From Pollenia angustigena (Eukaryota; Arthropoda; Insecta; Diptera; Polleniidae): DNA of 64,000 nt. Positions 1 to 10,999 of this stretch are shown in pieces. The position numbers and the translations under genes were made by a program. Location of the stretch: assembly GCA_930367215.1 (NCBI GenBank), contig OV884058.1:200960208-201024207 (forward strand), written 5' to 3'. The number at the start of each line of letters is the position of its first letter. Position 1 is the stretch's first letter. The notes beneath the pieces were generated by a model, which was not told the origin of the DNA, did no database searches, and saw only the letters and a program-made list of their open reading frames with translations.

Positions 1-118
1 AATTAAAAATATTCTTGCTGTTATCTATAAACAAAGTTTATTCGAATAAAACTATTCTACCAATCGTATGTAAAACGTTTAGAAGTGCAATTTGTTTTCC
101 TAATTAGCTAATCCCCCG

Positions 119-153
119 AAGCACTACGCAAAGCACTACGCGAAGCTCTACGC
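119..153. repeat. Short tandem repeat, about 12-13 bp unit
   Basis: Roughly three copies of a unit like aagcactacgcg lie head to tail just before the tRNA-like module at 165-240. It is GC-rich compared with its surroundings and probably belongs to the same SINE-like insertion. Confidence 0.5.
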
Positions 154-164
154 TCGACGCAGAG

Positions 165-240
165 TGTCTGGCGGGAATCGAACCCGCAGTCCCCGCACTG
201 ATAATCTTGCTCACTACCAGCCAGCCTACCGGATCACCAG
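165..240 (-). repeat. tRNA-like SINE head
   Basis: On the minus strand there is a perfect 5-bp T-arm (GCGGG / CCCGC) enclosing TTCGATT at 171-187, which fits the RNA polymerase III B box GGTTCGANTCC. An A-box-like GGCTGGTAGTGAGC lies about 45 nt upstream in the right order. The anticodon arm does not fold properly, so this is a tRNA-derived SINE head or tRNA pseudogene rather than a working tRNA. No poly(A) or other 3' end is obvious. Confidence 0.55.
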
Positions 241-787
241 TTTTTAAACTGTTCTTTTGTGTCATAATATTTGTATTTGCTATATTTTAATAAATGTCAT
301 TCATAAAATTAAAGCATATACAACCAATATGACACAATAGAACTCTTTGTGAATGGCCTCAATGAAATGAAATTGAAAATCAACAATTGGGTTGTTCACA
401 GAATGCGGATTATCTGGTTACAGCAACAAAATATCAAGCCCTTAACGCTAAAATAGCTTAAGCGACATCTTTTTAAATTTCGTTTTTTTTAAGAATTAAC
501 TAAATGGCAACACTTGCATCATCTCCTGAAATGCCATGGTCACAAAAGGTACGGTTATGACTTTAAAGCAAAAACCATTTTAGCTTAAGTGCCAACCTTC
601 ATACGAAATTTTTATGAAATATAATAAAAAAACCCCCTCTGCTGTAAAATTTTGTTGAAGGTAAATAATTGCATTTTCTTGTTGATAATATAACTAAATA
701 AGAATATAACCTGATAACCAGCCTTCCGATAACAACGAAAATATTAGTAAATTTTTGAATTTCACATATAAAAGTTTAAAATAACTT
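241..787. other. Unassigned AT-rich DNA
   Basis: I see no coding potential, RNA gene or repeat structure here. Confidence 0.5.
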
Positions 788-1630
788 CCCAGCTAGCATT
801 TTGTAAAATTTTTAATCATAATCGAGTCTTTTTTGACTCTTCAACGCGATTAAAAGATCAGAATATGCGCTCATTTTCTGATCATAAATGATACTTTTGT
901 CGGTAGAAAATGGTACCCTACCCGCGACTCTTCTTCATAAGTCATTTGTGATAAGTTTTTTTTTTTTTTTTAGTTAAGAGTCATTTTAGACTCTTTTTGT
1001 AATGGTATTTATGATCATTTTCGAATAATTTTCTAGTCATTTATCAGTCTTTTTTAACTTCTTTTCTGCGTCTTTTTCGATTCATATATAAGACATATTT
1101 CTATCGCCTATGAGTCATTAATCAATAGCTTTTTTGTTATTTGGGAGTCTTTTTATAAAAATTCATCAGTCTATTTCTATTCATTTAAGAGCCTTTTCTA
1201 TGTTTGAAATACTCACATTTTAAGCACCTGGATGATTCGTTAGAGATTGATATACAAAAAAATAACAAACACTTTTTAATTATCCATCTGCTCAAAATAT
1301 GATCATAAATAACAAAAGAAGTAATCACTTTTCGAACGCATGCATAATCAGTTTGTGATCAAACAGTTTACAACCTTCTAGCTGCGCGAAATTTGATTAT
1401 GAATAACGGATTAAATACTCATATTTTAAGCCCCAAGATGATCGATTTAGGGTTTCAATACGATTTGTTATTGCATTTTAAATCAAACACTTTAGAATCA
1501 TAAGCGTGAGTTATTTTCGAGTCTATGTTTAAGCGTGTAGCTGATTAATAAGTTTTTGATCACCAAAAGCACTCGAAAAAGACTCATTACTCTGATTTTT
1601 TAAAAAACAATCTTCCAAATGCTAGCAGGG
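788..1630. mobile_element. MITE, CCCWGCTAGCATTT ends
   Basis: An 843-bp block is bounded by inverted repeats CCCAGCTAGCATTT (788-801) and, on the opposite strand, CCCTGCTAGCATTT (1617-1630), 13 of 14 matching. The inside is non-coding and unusually rich in GAGTC/GACTC, for example gagtcttttttgactctt near 825. A related right end (CCCAGCAAGCATTT on the minus strand) occurs at about 35590-35603, so this is a dispersed family. No clear target-site duplication is visible and I do not assign a superfamily. Confidence 0.6.
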
Positions 1631-2882
1631 TTTAATTGTATAAAATGAACTAGTGATGTGTAAACGATTCAGTTTCTTTTTTTATTATACAAACATAGAA
1701 ATGTAAATAACGTTTCAAAATGTTATTAATCGAATACTTTTGTGGATTTCAAAAAACCCGGCTTATTTCACTTATAAATCTATTAAATAGAATTATTTCA
1801 ATTTTAATATATTGGTACAATAATTAATTATTATCCTTTAAAAACGTTTAAAATTGCAATTTAAAAATTTTAAAGTTTTGCATATTTAATATTCTTTTAT
1901 TCGTATAATTTAAAATATCAGTCGGATAATCGAATAAATCGAAAAAAGAGAAAAAACTATTAAAAAAAAAAAAAATAGAAGAATAAAGAAGACAATTTTA
2001 TTTAACAACATCATTAAAAGAATTAACTTAAGAATTTCGTATAATTGTTTGAAACCGATTATTCGATTAGTGCTCTGATACATTACATTTAATTTTAAGT
2101 AAGTAAAAATAATATTTAAATATCTTTAATGAAAATGTTGATCATTAATATGAAAGTTTTCGGATAATCAAACGTTAAAACGCATTATCCAAAAATATTA
2201 CAGCAGTCAGCTTTATATAATTCGATTATTCGAATAAAAAATCGGATAAATCGAATAATCGTTTAACTAATTCAGTTATTAAAAAATGAAAAGTATAAAG
2301 AAAAACGTATTTTTGATATATATAACTAATCGAACAACCTTTCGAATAATTGATAAGCACCGATTAATCGCATTTTAAAAAAAATATAATAAATTAAATT
2401 TTGAAATTTCAAAAATTATTTAGAAATAGGAACAGAAACAGCAAGAAATTTCCATCAACAAATTAAGTTTTTTAAAAAATAAAAATGCAAAACTTTTTTA
2501 TTTCATTTACTATTGTAATAAAGCGGCAGTAGATATTTTAGCCGTCACCTTTGCGTGCTTATAAATTACACAGCCTCACAAAAATATAAAAAGGTTCTGA
2601 CCCAGAAACCAGACCCACCAATCCTTATGTATTATCACCTCCTAAATGCAATGCCGCCATAAGAATTGAATTTTATCGTTGGGTTTTCACGTAATTCACA
2701 AGGAAAATCCGCAAAGTGACCTTACCTAATTTGTAAATTTGACCATGTTAAAAAGTGTTTGTTTAAATGCATGTAACTTTTAACATTTTTGACAGATTTG
2801 ATCTTACATAACGAAATATAATTTTAAAAAATTGTAACTTACAATAAGTCAAATTTACAAAGAACCCGATTTGCTATTTCAG
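1631..2882. other. AT-rich DNA with TCGATTAATCGA-type motifs
   Basis: No gene is recognised. From about 1730 to 2370 the sequence is crowded with short palindromic variants of attcgattattcgaat, the same motif class seen at 5.1-5.5, 8.0-9.5, 10.7-10.9 and 13.1-13.2 kb. The stretch 2570-2720 is slightly richer in GC but has no recognisable coding content. Confidence 0.5.
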
Positions 2883-3590
2883 TTTGTGCAAAAATATCCT
2901 GAAGCGTACACGGATGCGAAAATGATTCATGATTATATTACAGACACAAATTTTCTGTATCAAACTTTCTGTAGCAGCTTGCATTGAACCACTAAAACAT
3001 GTTAGCACTTGTAAATCAATTGTTGCTTGTGATCATCTTACTTTCAAGGACGTGCTGTATCAAATATTTGAATATTTAGAGTTCGAAGAAATAAATAAAA
3101 GATCGTTCTTGAATTCAATTCCCCACAAATTTCAATTTGCTTTTAACACAGACAAGCTTAATTTGCTTACTGCAAATTTGAAAAAGATGTTAACATTTTC
3201 CAAACGGTTTTAGCGGATGCAAAAGATTCAATGTTAAAAAGATATATCGATAGACCTGCGGATGATGTATACTCATTCCACAATAATATCAATGTGGAGA
3301 GAGTGTTTACGATGGCGAAGAGGAACGAGGATATGGAACCTCATAAAGAAATATACACCATGTGTCAGGCAAATAAAGGCCCGGCAAAACAAATGCATTC
3401 ACTTCCTTTTCGATATTTTGCAGTTCTATCCAACGAAGCAAGATATGGAAAATGGTGTGAAAATAATGAAAAGGTTTTTCAGGAAAATAAAAAATGGAAT
3501 GCTAAGAAACGAAGAAAGAGATTGGAAGAGATGGAGCAAACAACAAGTACAAAAAAGAGCTACGAAATGTGAATGAGCCTATGAAATAAA
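2883..3590 (+). pseudogene. Unrecognised last-exon-like coding remnant, frameshifted
   Basis: A pyrimidine-rich 3' splice-site-like sequence (ttgctatttcag, ending at 2882) is followed by a reading frame starting FVQKYPEAYTDAKM. The frame shifts near 2960-2985 into the frame containing CDHLTFKDVLYQIFEYLEF. It shifts back near 3183 into a frame running through RPADDVYSF, LPFRYFAVL and a Lys/Glu-rich tail (KKRRKRLEEMEQ) to a stop at 3570-3572. An aataaa signal follows at about 3586. The frames join without overlap of unrelated sequence, which suggests one protein broken by two indels rather than chance open frames. I do not recognise the family. It could be the 3' exon of a host gene, a pseudogene of one, or part of an unfamiliar transposon protein. 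Confidence 0.35.
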
Positions 3591-3899
3591 CTATCTGATG
3601 TCGATGTACAGAGTAATCGGATAAAAACTTGTTGAGAGGTTTAAATTATAAATATCACGGTGAAAAGTTTGGCAAACAACAAATTTGGATTTAGAGTCCC
3701 AACTAAAAGAAAAGCTAAAGAATTTGCACTATTATGTAGATCTCTAAAAATTAAAAAAATAAAATAACTTGATGTTTTTAAAGGTATAAATAATAAAGAT
3801 TTCTGTTAAATACATTTCCAGTAAAATAACTAAAATTTTTTTTCGCAAAACTAAAAATGTAAACTTTAATGATCGATTTAATAAAAGTTGCATACATAC

Positions 3900-4626
3900 A
3901 TATTTATACCCACACCACAATAGTGGAGAGGGTATTATGCATTTGTGCTGATGTATGTAACGCCTTAAAATATTGGTCCTAGACCCACCTTAAAGTATAC
4001 CGATCGACTCAGGATCACTTTCTGAGTCGAACTAACGATGTCCGTCCGGCTGGCTGGCAGGCAGGCTGGCTGGCTGGCTGGATGTCCATGTAACCTTGTG
4101 CGCAAAGTACAGGTCGCAATTTTGGAGATAATTTGATAAAATTTGGGACATAAGTTCTTATTGACTCAAGGACCAAGCCTATTGAAAATGGGCCAAATCG
4201 TAGGACCACGAGGGAAGATAGGGGGAAATTTCTTCCTCTCAGAAACTATCAAACCGATTTTAATAAAATTTAAAACTAACATAGAACCATATCTTCATGG
4301 ACACAAAAGGGATGTATTTTTTAAAAAATAGGACCACGAGGGGAGATAGGGCCATGTTCTGCCTCTCAAACCGATTTTAATGAAATTCAAAACATAGATA
4401 GATATATCTATATAGACACATAAGCTGTACAGTTTTACAAAAATAGGACCACAAGGGGAGGTAGGGGGCAATTTCTGCCCCTCACAAACTTTTAACCCGA
4501 TTTTAATAAGTTTTATAAACATAGATAAATCCATATTTATATGGACATATAAGCATGATGTGTTTTTTAATACTGTGGTGTAGGGTATCATATGGTCGGG
4601 CTTGACGGACTATACTTTCTTACTTG
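3900..4626 (+). repeat. TATACCC-type dispersed repeat with (GGCT)n and three about 120-bp units
   Basis: The block opens with tatacccacaccacaatag / gtggagagggtattatgc and closes with gtgtagggtatcatatgg...tacttgttt, the layout of long non-coding repeats common in fly genomes. Inside are a (GGCT)n microsatellite at about 4040-4080 and three diverged tandem units starting taggaccac at 4201, 4330 and 4445. The small open frames here, on both strands, are by-products of the repeat. Copies of a related but distinct class occur at 17.4-19.0 and 24.5-25.3 kb. Confidence 0.6.
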
Positions 4627-6526
4627 TTTAATATAAATTTGATACTATTTCATTTTCTTATAGATCTTTTCTTTCTCATTCGGTTATTTTTCATCCGATT
4701 TTGTTGGAAAGGTATTTAAATTACCTTTCTAAATGTAGTTAGTAAACATTATTGCCGCTAGATGGCGTAAAATTCATTTTTTTTTTTTTGGAAAAATGCA
4801 TCAAAACACCCTGTATTTGCAAATATTTTGAAATTATATGTTCCACAAAACTACTCGCCATACGATTTTGTACAAAGTTGCCAAACAACATTTGGTCGAA
4901 TTCTGGAAATTTAACGGTCAAAATTTTGATTTTCTTCAAGCACCTAAAAATAACGGTTATTTTGTAAATAACGGAATTATATAAAAGTCGTGGAACAAAA
5001 GTTGCTTCTGATACCCTAAAGAACCATTTTCAACAATAAAAAAGTTCATTTTTCGCAAAAAGTCGATTTTGGCATATTGCTAAATATGTATGTTCTAAAA
5101 TAGGCAAAATAAAAAAAAAAACTTAATATTCATTTTAACGAATATACAAAATAATCGAATAAAACCCGTTGAATGAAATAATTGGTAGGAGAAATTCGAA
5201 TATTTTTGATATTCGAGCTAAAATTTTTAAAAATTTTTTATTTTTCATAAACATTTATTTCATTAAATGTATGGAATTTTAAAAGCGATTAATCGATAAA
5301 CCTCGTCGATTATTCGGATAATTTTTTCTACGAAATTTAAAGAATTTGGTTGTTCTATTAAAAATTAAAAAAACCGCATAAATATAATTGACAATAAATT
5401 TTGGGGCATCAACATTGTTTTCATTAAGAAATCGAATAATCGATTAAATTAAGCAACATAAAACTTATGAGAAAAATATGACTAATAAATTTAAAGCTTC
5501 AAATTATCAAATGCTTTTTAATATTTTAAATTCAAATATTTGTTCTGCTTAATATCAAATCAAAAATAAACTCCAAAGAAATCGTAACCAAATCATGAAA
5601 ACAAGTGTTCAAAGATCAAGATTTAAGACAAAAAATTGAGTTCGTTCGGTTTTTGCTTTTAAAGTTTTTTACAAGCCAACCACTGGTCGTTAGCCAGCGT
5701 TTCAAAAGATATAGAACTCATTCATTTGTTCATTCACTTGCACTTGCACGCCGCCAATTTGAATGTGATTTTAATTTTCACACACTTTTTGTATGAGAAT
5801 TTTTTTGTGTCGCTACGAATAAAAGTTAATTTGTGGGCTAGAAAAAAAAATAAAGAAAATAAAGTGGTTTGTATATGCATCTACAAACATTAATATTGTT
5901 TTATTCGTAAATATTTTATGAATGTTTATTTTTATATTTCTAAGTTGTTTTTTTCCAGATTTGAATACAATTTAGTGAACATTCACTTTTCAAAAGCAAA
6001 AAAAAACTCATGGAAGTTTAACTAATTATTTAGCAAAAATGTAGAATTTTTAAACATTTGAAAAGTAGGATTTATTAATTGCATTTTAGAATGAAGTATT
6101 AATTATGATAAAATAATAAGTTAAAATATTTTGATTTGAGTGTGAAACGTTTTTATAAGTAGTTTTGAAAAATTCAAGTGACTTCATAAAGCGGTTTTAA
6201 GCATTTTTATATGATATTTACAGGTTTTAACAGTTATGAAGTGTTTAACTTTCAAAATTAATTGATTAGAAGATGCCTTTTTATTTGAATAATTTATTTA
6301 TTAAGTTTTTTTTTTTATTTATATGAAAATATAATTAGTTTCCTCTTTCTGTAAATAAAAAAAATAACTGACAGAGCATTCGAAAAGAATTAATATAAAA
6401 TCGAATAGACACTTAAAATTTGATGTTTCGTTGAATTAAATAATGGCATGCAAGTTCTAAAAAGATAAATTTAAAGCCATTATGATTCGATTAATCCTTA
6501 AAAGATTCAAAAAATTGTATTTATGC
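4627..6526. other. AT-rich DNA, no gene seen
   Basis: Non-coding AT-rich sequence. TCGATTAATCGA-type palindromes cluster at about 5140-5460. Short open frames at 4752-4967 and 5605-5796 have no family resemblance I can see. Confidence 0.45.
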
Positions 6527-6737
6527 CTGGGGTCTAATCACCGCATACGATATCGAGCAACATTGATCGAAATTATTTATTTTGGTATCTTGAAACTCGA
6601 TATCGAATGAAATGTATTGAATTTGAAATAATAGCATTCGACATCGAGTAACTCGACATAACATTTATCGAGTTTTCATTCGATACGCCAGTGTCTATCG
6701 TATGAAAAAAACTTCAATAGCGGTGATTAGACCCCTG
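6527..6737. mobile_element. 211-bp MITE with GGGGTCTAATCACCGC ends
   Basis: Perfect 16-bp inverted repeats, GGGGTCTAATCACCGC at 6529-6544 and its complement at 6720-6735, extend outward by a further C[T/A] to a possible hAT-like CAGGGGTC start. The flanking 8 bp match only 5 of 8, so the target duplication is not convincing. The interior is rich in cgatatcgaatg-type palindromes. It is non-coding. Confidence 0.6.
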
Positions 6738-6776
6738 ATTAATCTATACAGATATGTTTCCATTGTATTTCATTCA

Positions 6777-7855
6777 CACGCAGAGAAAAAATATGGTTGG
6801 GCATGGTTACGGCAACAACATTATGTTTAATGTAACAATATATTGTTGTCGTACACAAATAATTGTTATTTTTATTTAATATCAACAATATTATAGTTAC
6901 TGTAAACATATCAATGTTTATCGCAATTATGAATTTGAGTATTGTTGACCGAAAAATAATTATTTTTCCAACAACTTAATTATGATAACTTTCTAAACAT
7001 ATTATATTTCTCACAACCATATCATGATATTTAATAGCCATAACATGATAACTTTCTATACATCTATCATATTATGTTAAAGATGCAATCAAACTATTTT
7101 TACTCTAATCATATTATGTTAGCGCCATTTGTATAATAATTTTGAAGCAGTTGTGTCGTTTTTTTTATTTGTGATCAGTTTAACAATTAAAAGATAAAAT
7201 TCCATAAAGAAAATAAGTTAAAAGAAATTAAAAAATTAAAATATTAGCGGAGTTCATTCAAGTATTAGTGATGTAATAGTGCAAATGCAAAATATCATGG
7301 TTTTTTTAAATCCAACAACAAAACACACAGAGATTTCGTTATATTTTATAAAAGTGCTACGATATTTCATCAACATCTTAAAATCGAAAAAATGGACACA
7401 CGCGGTTGCCCATGAAAACCACAGATTTTTCATTTGTTCTTTTGCAAGCCTTATATTGAACTCCGCTATTTGATTAACATTAAGAAAAATTGTAAAAAGC
7501 CACAAAACAAAAAATCGATTCAAAAATATTTAAATTTATTTTGTATTTTTATGACAGCTATGAAAGGTGCTGTATCATAATATGATTGCTTCTAAATTTA
7601 TTATGATTAACATGATGATAATATGATTACTTCTTAGCTTATTATGATTAGCATGACAATAATTTGATTACTTCTTAGCTTAGTATGATTTACAGAATAA
7701 TAATATGATTAAGGGAAAAATATTATGATGTAATAGTACGAGTATATTTAGTCATAATATGATTCAATAATAATCTTAATATGGTGACTACAATTCTTAT
7801 CATAATATGTTGCTCTTAGAATATGTTTACCACAACCATGTTTTTTCTTTGCGTG
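6777..7855. mobile_element. MITE family with CACGCARAGAAAAAAYATGGTTG ends
   Basis: Left end CACGCAGAGAAAAAATATGG at 6777 and right end (minus strand) CACGCAAAGAAAAAACATGG at 7855 are near-identical inverted termini. The interior is made of degenerate copies of atgattacttcttagctta and similar. A second, partial copy with the same right end is at 59216-59431. The element has itself received another MITE at 7247-7466. It is non-coding; CACNSAGAGAAAA termini are frequent among dipteran non-autonomous DNA elements, but I cannot name the superfamily. Confidence 0.65.
7247..7466. mobile_element. GCGGAGTTCA MITE, copy 1 (nested), TA target
   Basis: Inverted repeats GCGGAGTTCA (7247-7256) and TGAACTCCGC (7457-7466) are flanked by TA on both sides, fitting a TA target duplication. 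Subterminal inverted motifs like gtgcaaatgcaaaatatc also pair. It lies inside the CACGC MITE at 6777-7855, so it is younger. Copies 2 and 3 are at 29429-30029 and 47369-47544. The open frames on both strands here are palindrome artefacts. Confidence 0.7.
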
Positions 7856-9519
7856 CATAAAAAGTCAAAATGAACCAAATTTCAAAATAGAAAATAATTA
7901 AAGCCGATTAATTAATAACCCGATAAAATTAAATCAACAATATTTCATTCCACAAAGTGACCGATGGGACCCGTGGCCAATCATGGATATACATTAAATA
8001 ATCCGTGCTATACAAAAAAAAGAGGAAATTTTTTATTATTTTCTTACTTTTAATAAAAAAATAAAAATTCGATTATTCGAATAATCAAATGAGACCGATT
8101 ATTCGAATTATCGAATAAGAACGATTATTTTTTTTTTTAATTTATATTCACAAAAATGCGCGATTTTTAAAAATTTCAATATTTTATGTCATTTTAACCG
8201 ATTTGGAAAATAAAAATCAATTGGTCTTTGGTAAAAGCCTGGTTTAAAAAAAAAGAAAGAAAGAAAGTCAACTTAATCCAAATTTGCCTATAGGAAGCCT
8301 TTGTTATCTCCATGTTTAAAAGAACCCATGGACAAAGTTTAAACTATTTTGTACGATTTTTTAAGAAGTCGTTGCAAAATAACTTATTTTTTCAATCTGC
8401 AACTGAGTTGATTTGCAAACCGTAATAGGGGCCTTTTGGTATAAAAACTAAAAAACTTAAACCGCAGAGAACAAAAAATTAGAACAACGTTATATTTTAA
8501 AAAATAACCTTTTAAGTTTGAACTTCGTTTCCTGTAAAACTAAAAAAAATAGACTTGAGCCTTTTTTCCGTATTGCCGCAGAATTTCCTTTAACAAAAAA
8601 AAAAAGGATTTAACATAAATATAAAGATTTCTAAATATTAAAATAAAACCAGATCATTGTTATTATTTTTTGAATGTTTTGACTATCTTTCAAATATAAG
8701 CTTTACCTTTACTATTATTCGAATAAGATTATTCAAAAATAAATAAATAAATACAAAGAATAATCAAATAAAAACTAAGAATTGATGAATAGAAGTAACA
8801 TTTTTTTTTCTTTTTTTTTTGAAGATTCAAACTTGAGTATATATACTATTTTTTATTCGAATAAAAAGTTATTAAAATGTTTTGTTGTATACGATTAATC
8901 GATTAAAAGAAATATATACGAAATTTTGAAATACATTTTTTTTAATCGATTAATCGAATAAATATTAATGTAATTGTAAATTAATACGATTAATCGCAAA
9001 ACTTATTATTTTAAACTTGTCTTGAGAAAAACTTAAAAAAATTAAAATAGTAGTTAAAAGTAACAAAAACTAATCGATTATATAATACGAAATTTTTTAA
9101 ATACATTATTTTTTATTAATCGATTAATCGAATGAATATTACTGTAATTGTAAATAAATAAGATTAATCGCAAATATAGTATTATTTTAAACTTGTCTTA
9201 AGAAAGATTTAAAAAAAAACTTTAAAATGGTAGTTAACAGAAACAAAAATTAATCGATTAAATTTTTCAATATTCAAGTAAAACAATAAACAATTATAGA
9301 CCACTTTAAAGATATGGAACAGATCAACGAGAAGTTGTACACTAAACTTAAATATTAAATAATTTTTTTTTAATACGATTAATGGAATAAGTTTAAAAAC
9401 AATCGAATCAACGATTCATTTTGGTCTCTAAATTCAAATTGAATTTTGTTTTTTGTATCAAACGATACATTTTGTCGTTTTAATCTAATTACACTCTACA
9501 ACAATTTCCAAACAGAACA
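7856..9519. other. AT-rich DNA with TCGATTAATCGA clusters and a 175-180-bp duplication
   Basis: No gene is seen. From 8040 to 9440 the sequence repeatedly uses attcgattaatcgaataa-like palindromes. Within it, about 8890-9075 and 9076-9260 are two tandem diverged copies of one unit, each containing acgaaatttt, a cgattaatcgaat block and ttttaaacttgtctt. Confidence 0.5.
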
Positions 9520-9557
9520 CTGCGACGGTGAGTGTCCGGATATAGAAGGTTTCACTG
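9520..9557 (-). mobile_element. Possible pogo/Tc1-type terminus
   Basis: On the minus strand the sequence starts CAGTGAAACCTTCTATATCC next to a TA dinucleotide (9558-9559), a layout seen at ends of pogo/Tigger-type elements. The matching opposite end was not found nearby, so this is a fragment or chance. Confidence 0.25.
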
Positions 9558-9639
9558 TAAATACTTAAATATACATAAATATTTTTAACAGAAACCTAAT
9601 AATTTTTAAATGTTGGTTGATTAAATATTCTAATAATAA

Positions 9640-9745
9640 AATAAAGCAAATATCTGTACCCTGAAGAAGGCACTCAAGGAAGTGCTGAAATATTGGTTTT
9701 TAAATAAAAGTTAAAAGTTTTTTATAAAAAAAGACCTTAGGCTCG
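9640..9745 (+). mobile_element. Penelope-like element 3' end with hammerhead-like motif
   Basis: This short block has the layout of a Penelope-like 3' terminus: a hammerhead-like core, then an A-rich tail with aataaa, then ccttaggc, which also ends the Penelope remnant near 21.07 kb. The ribozyme-like part is annotated separately at 9658-9697. No coding sequence of the element remains upstream, consistent with the 5' truncation typical of these retroelements. Confidence 0.45.
9658..9697 (+). ncRNA. Candidate hammerhead ribozyme (type I, tiny stem III)
   Basis: The order of conserved elements fits a type I hammerhead: stem I strand ACC (9658-9660), core CTGAAGA (9661-9667, matching CUGANGA), stem II GCACT/AGTGC with a loop (9670-9685), GAAA (9687-9690), a one-base-pair stem III (A9690-T9693), cleavage position T9694, and GGT (9695-9697) pairing back to ACC. 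Very short stem III hammerheads are known in Penelope-like retroelements. One unpaired base interrupts the base of stem II. Activity is unproven. Confidence 0.5.
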
Positions 9746-10999
9746 AAAATTTATTAAAATTTCAAATATCTGTACATTAATGGCGAAGTCACTACGTGAA
9801 GATTCCAACTCCAATTTTAAAGGACACAAATTTAGTTAAGAATTCTAAAAATTACCTTTGAAATCGTAGTTTTCTCAAAGTCTCAAAAGTGTAAAGAGCT
9901 TAAAGGTATTGCTCTGGTCTTTAAAGCATTCAAAAGAATAGATTTTTATTAAAAATTACGAATAATATTGAATTTATATTCAATTAGAGGCGTTGCGTTT
10001 TAACTATTAGCGAATACAAGAAATAATTATACTTTTTTTGCACATTCAATACAGGAAGCTCTTTTAGTATGTTCATTTCGCACATTTGCTATTGGTTTGT
10101 TTTAACTTTTTTTTTTACTTAGCACACAACTCAAAACTGAATTATGAACTGTTAGATACAAGGCTAAAACATTTTTTACATTATATATTCATACATTTTT
10201 CTTTATGGCTAACAATTTTATAAATTTTGGACTTAACGTGGAAAGGTTTTTTCTTCATTTATTTTGTTGTATTATTGAACCTACAATTACAACAAAAAAC
10301 TTGTATTGTACATGTAAAGATGTCTCATTGTATAACTACTCGAGTACATTTGTGTGTTCAAAGATGTATTTGTGTCCAAAAAAAACCTTTAGTTTTTGGC
10401 TGTTTGGTTTCTAAACAAAATGGCTAAGACAAAAGCACACAGACAGACATGCAGACACTGGGCCAAAATGAATAAGGTACGTGCTTGTTATTGAAAAATT
10501 TATAAGCAAATAATTTTTAATTACGAGTACAAAAACAATGAAAACAAAAAATATAATAAAAACATATTTTTATATCTACAAGTACATACATATTTACAAG
10601 TCTAGTGGATACTATGACAGGGTGGCATGTGTTTAAGGAAACAGTTGGAAAAACAAATTAAGTTTTGACGAATAATCGTATATGTTGCATAATATTAAAA
10701 AATTGCAGCATTTTTGTGTTTTATTTCTCGTTTCTTAATCGATTAAAATTATTTGATTAACCTTAAAGAAATCTGCAAGTATTTACGTCTAGTGGATACA
10801 ATTAACCGAATATATTGACGAATAATCGCATAGAACCGGTACATGGTATTTAAAATTGTAACATTTTTATGATTTATTTCTATTTTATATAATCGATAAA
10901 TTATTCGATTAATCGATAAACATTTTTTATTAGCCGATTGAATTATTAACCTGGAAGAACTATTGAAATGGTTAGCTGACAAACGCACTGTCATACTGC
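9746..10999. other. AT-rich DNA with a diverged tandem duplication
   Basis: No gene is recognised. About 10590-10750 and 10783-10930 are two diverged copies of a unit containing tctagtggatac, gacgaataatcg and a terminal aatcgattaa cluster. Confidence 0.45.

Noticed and set aside
165..240. Functional tRNA gene
   Set aside because: Only the T-arm and boxes are good; the anticodon and acceptor stems do not pair.
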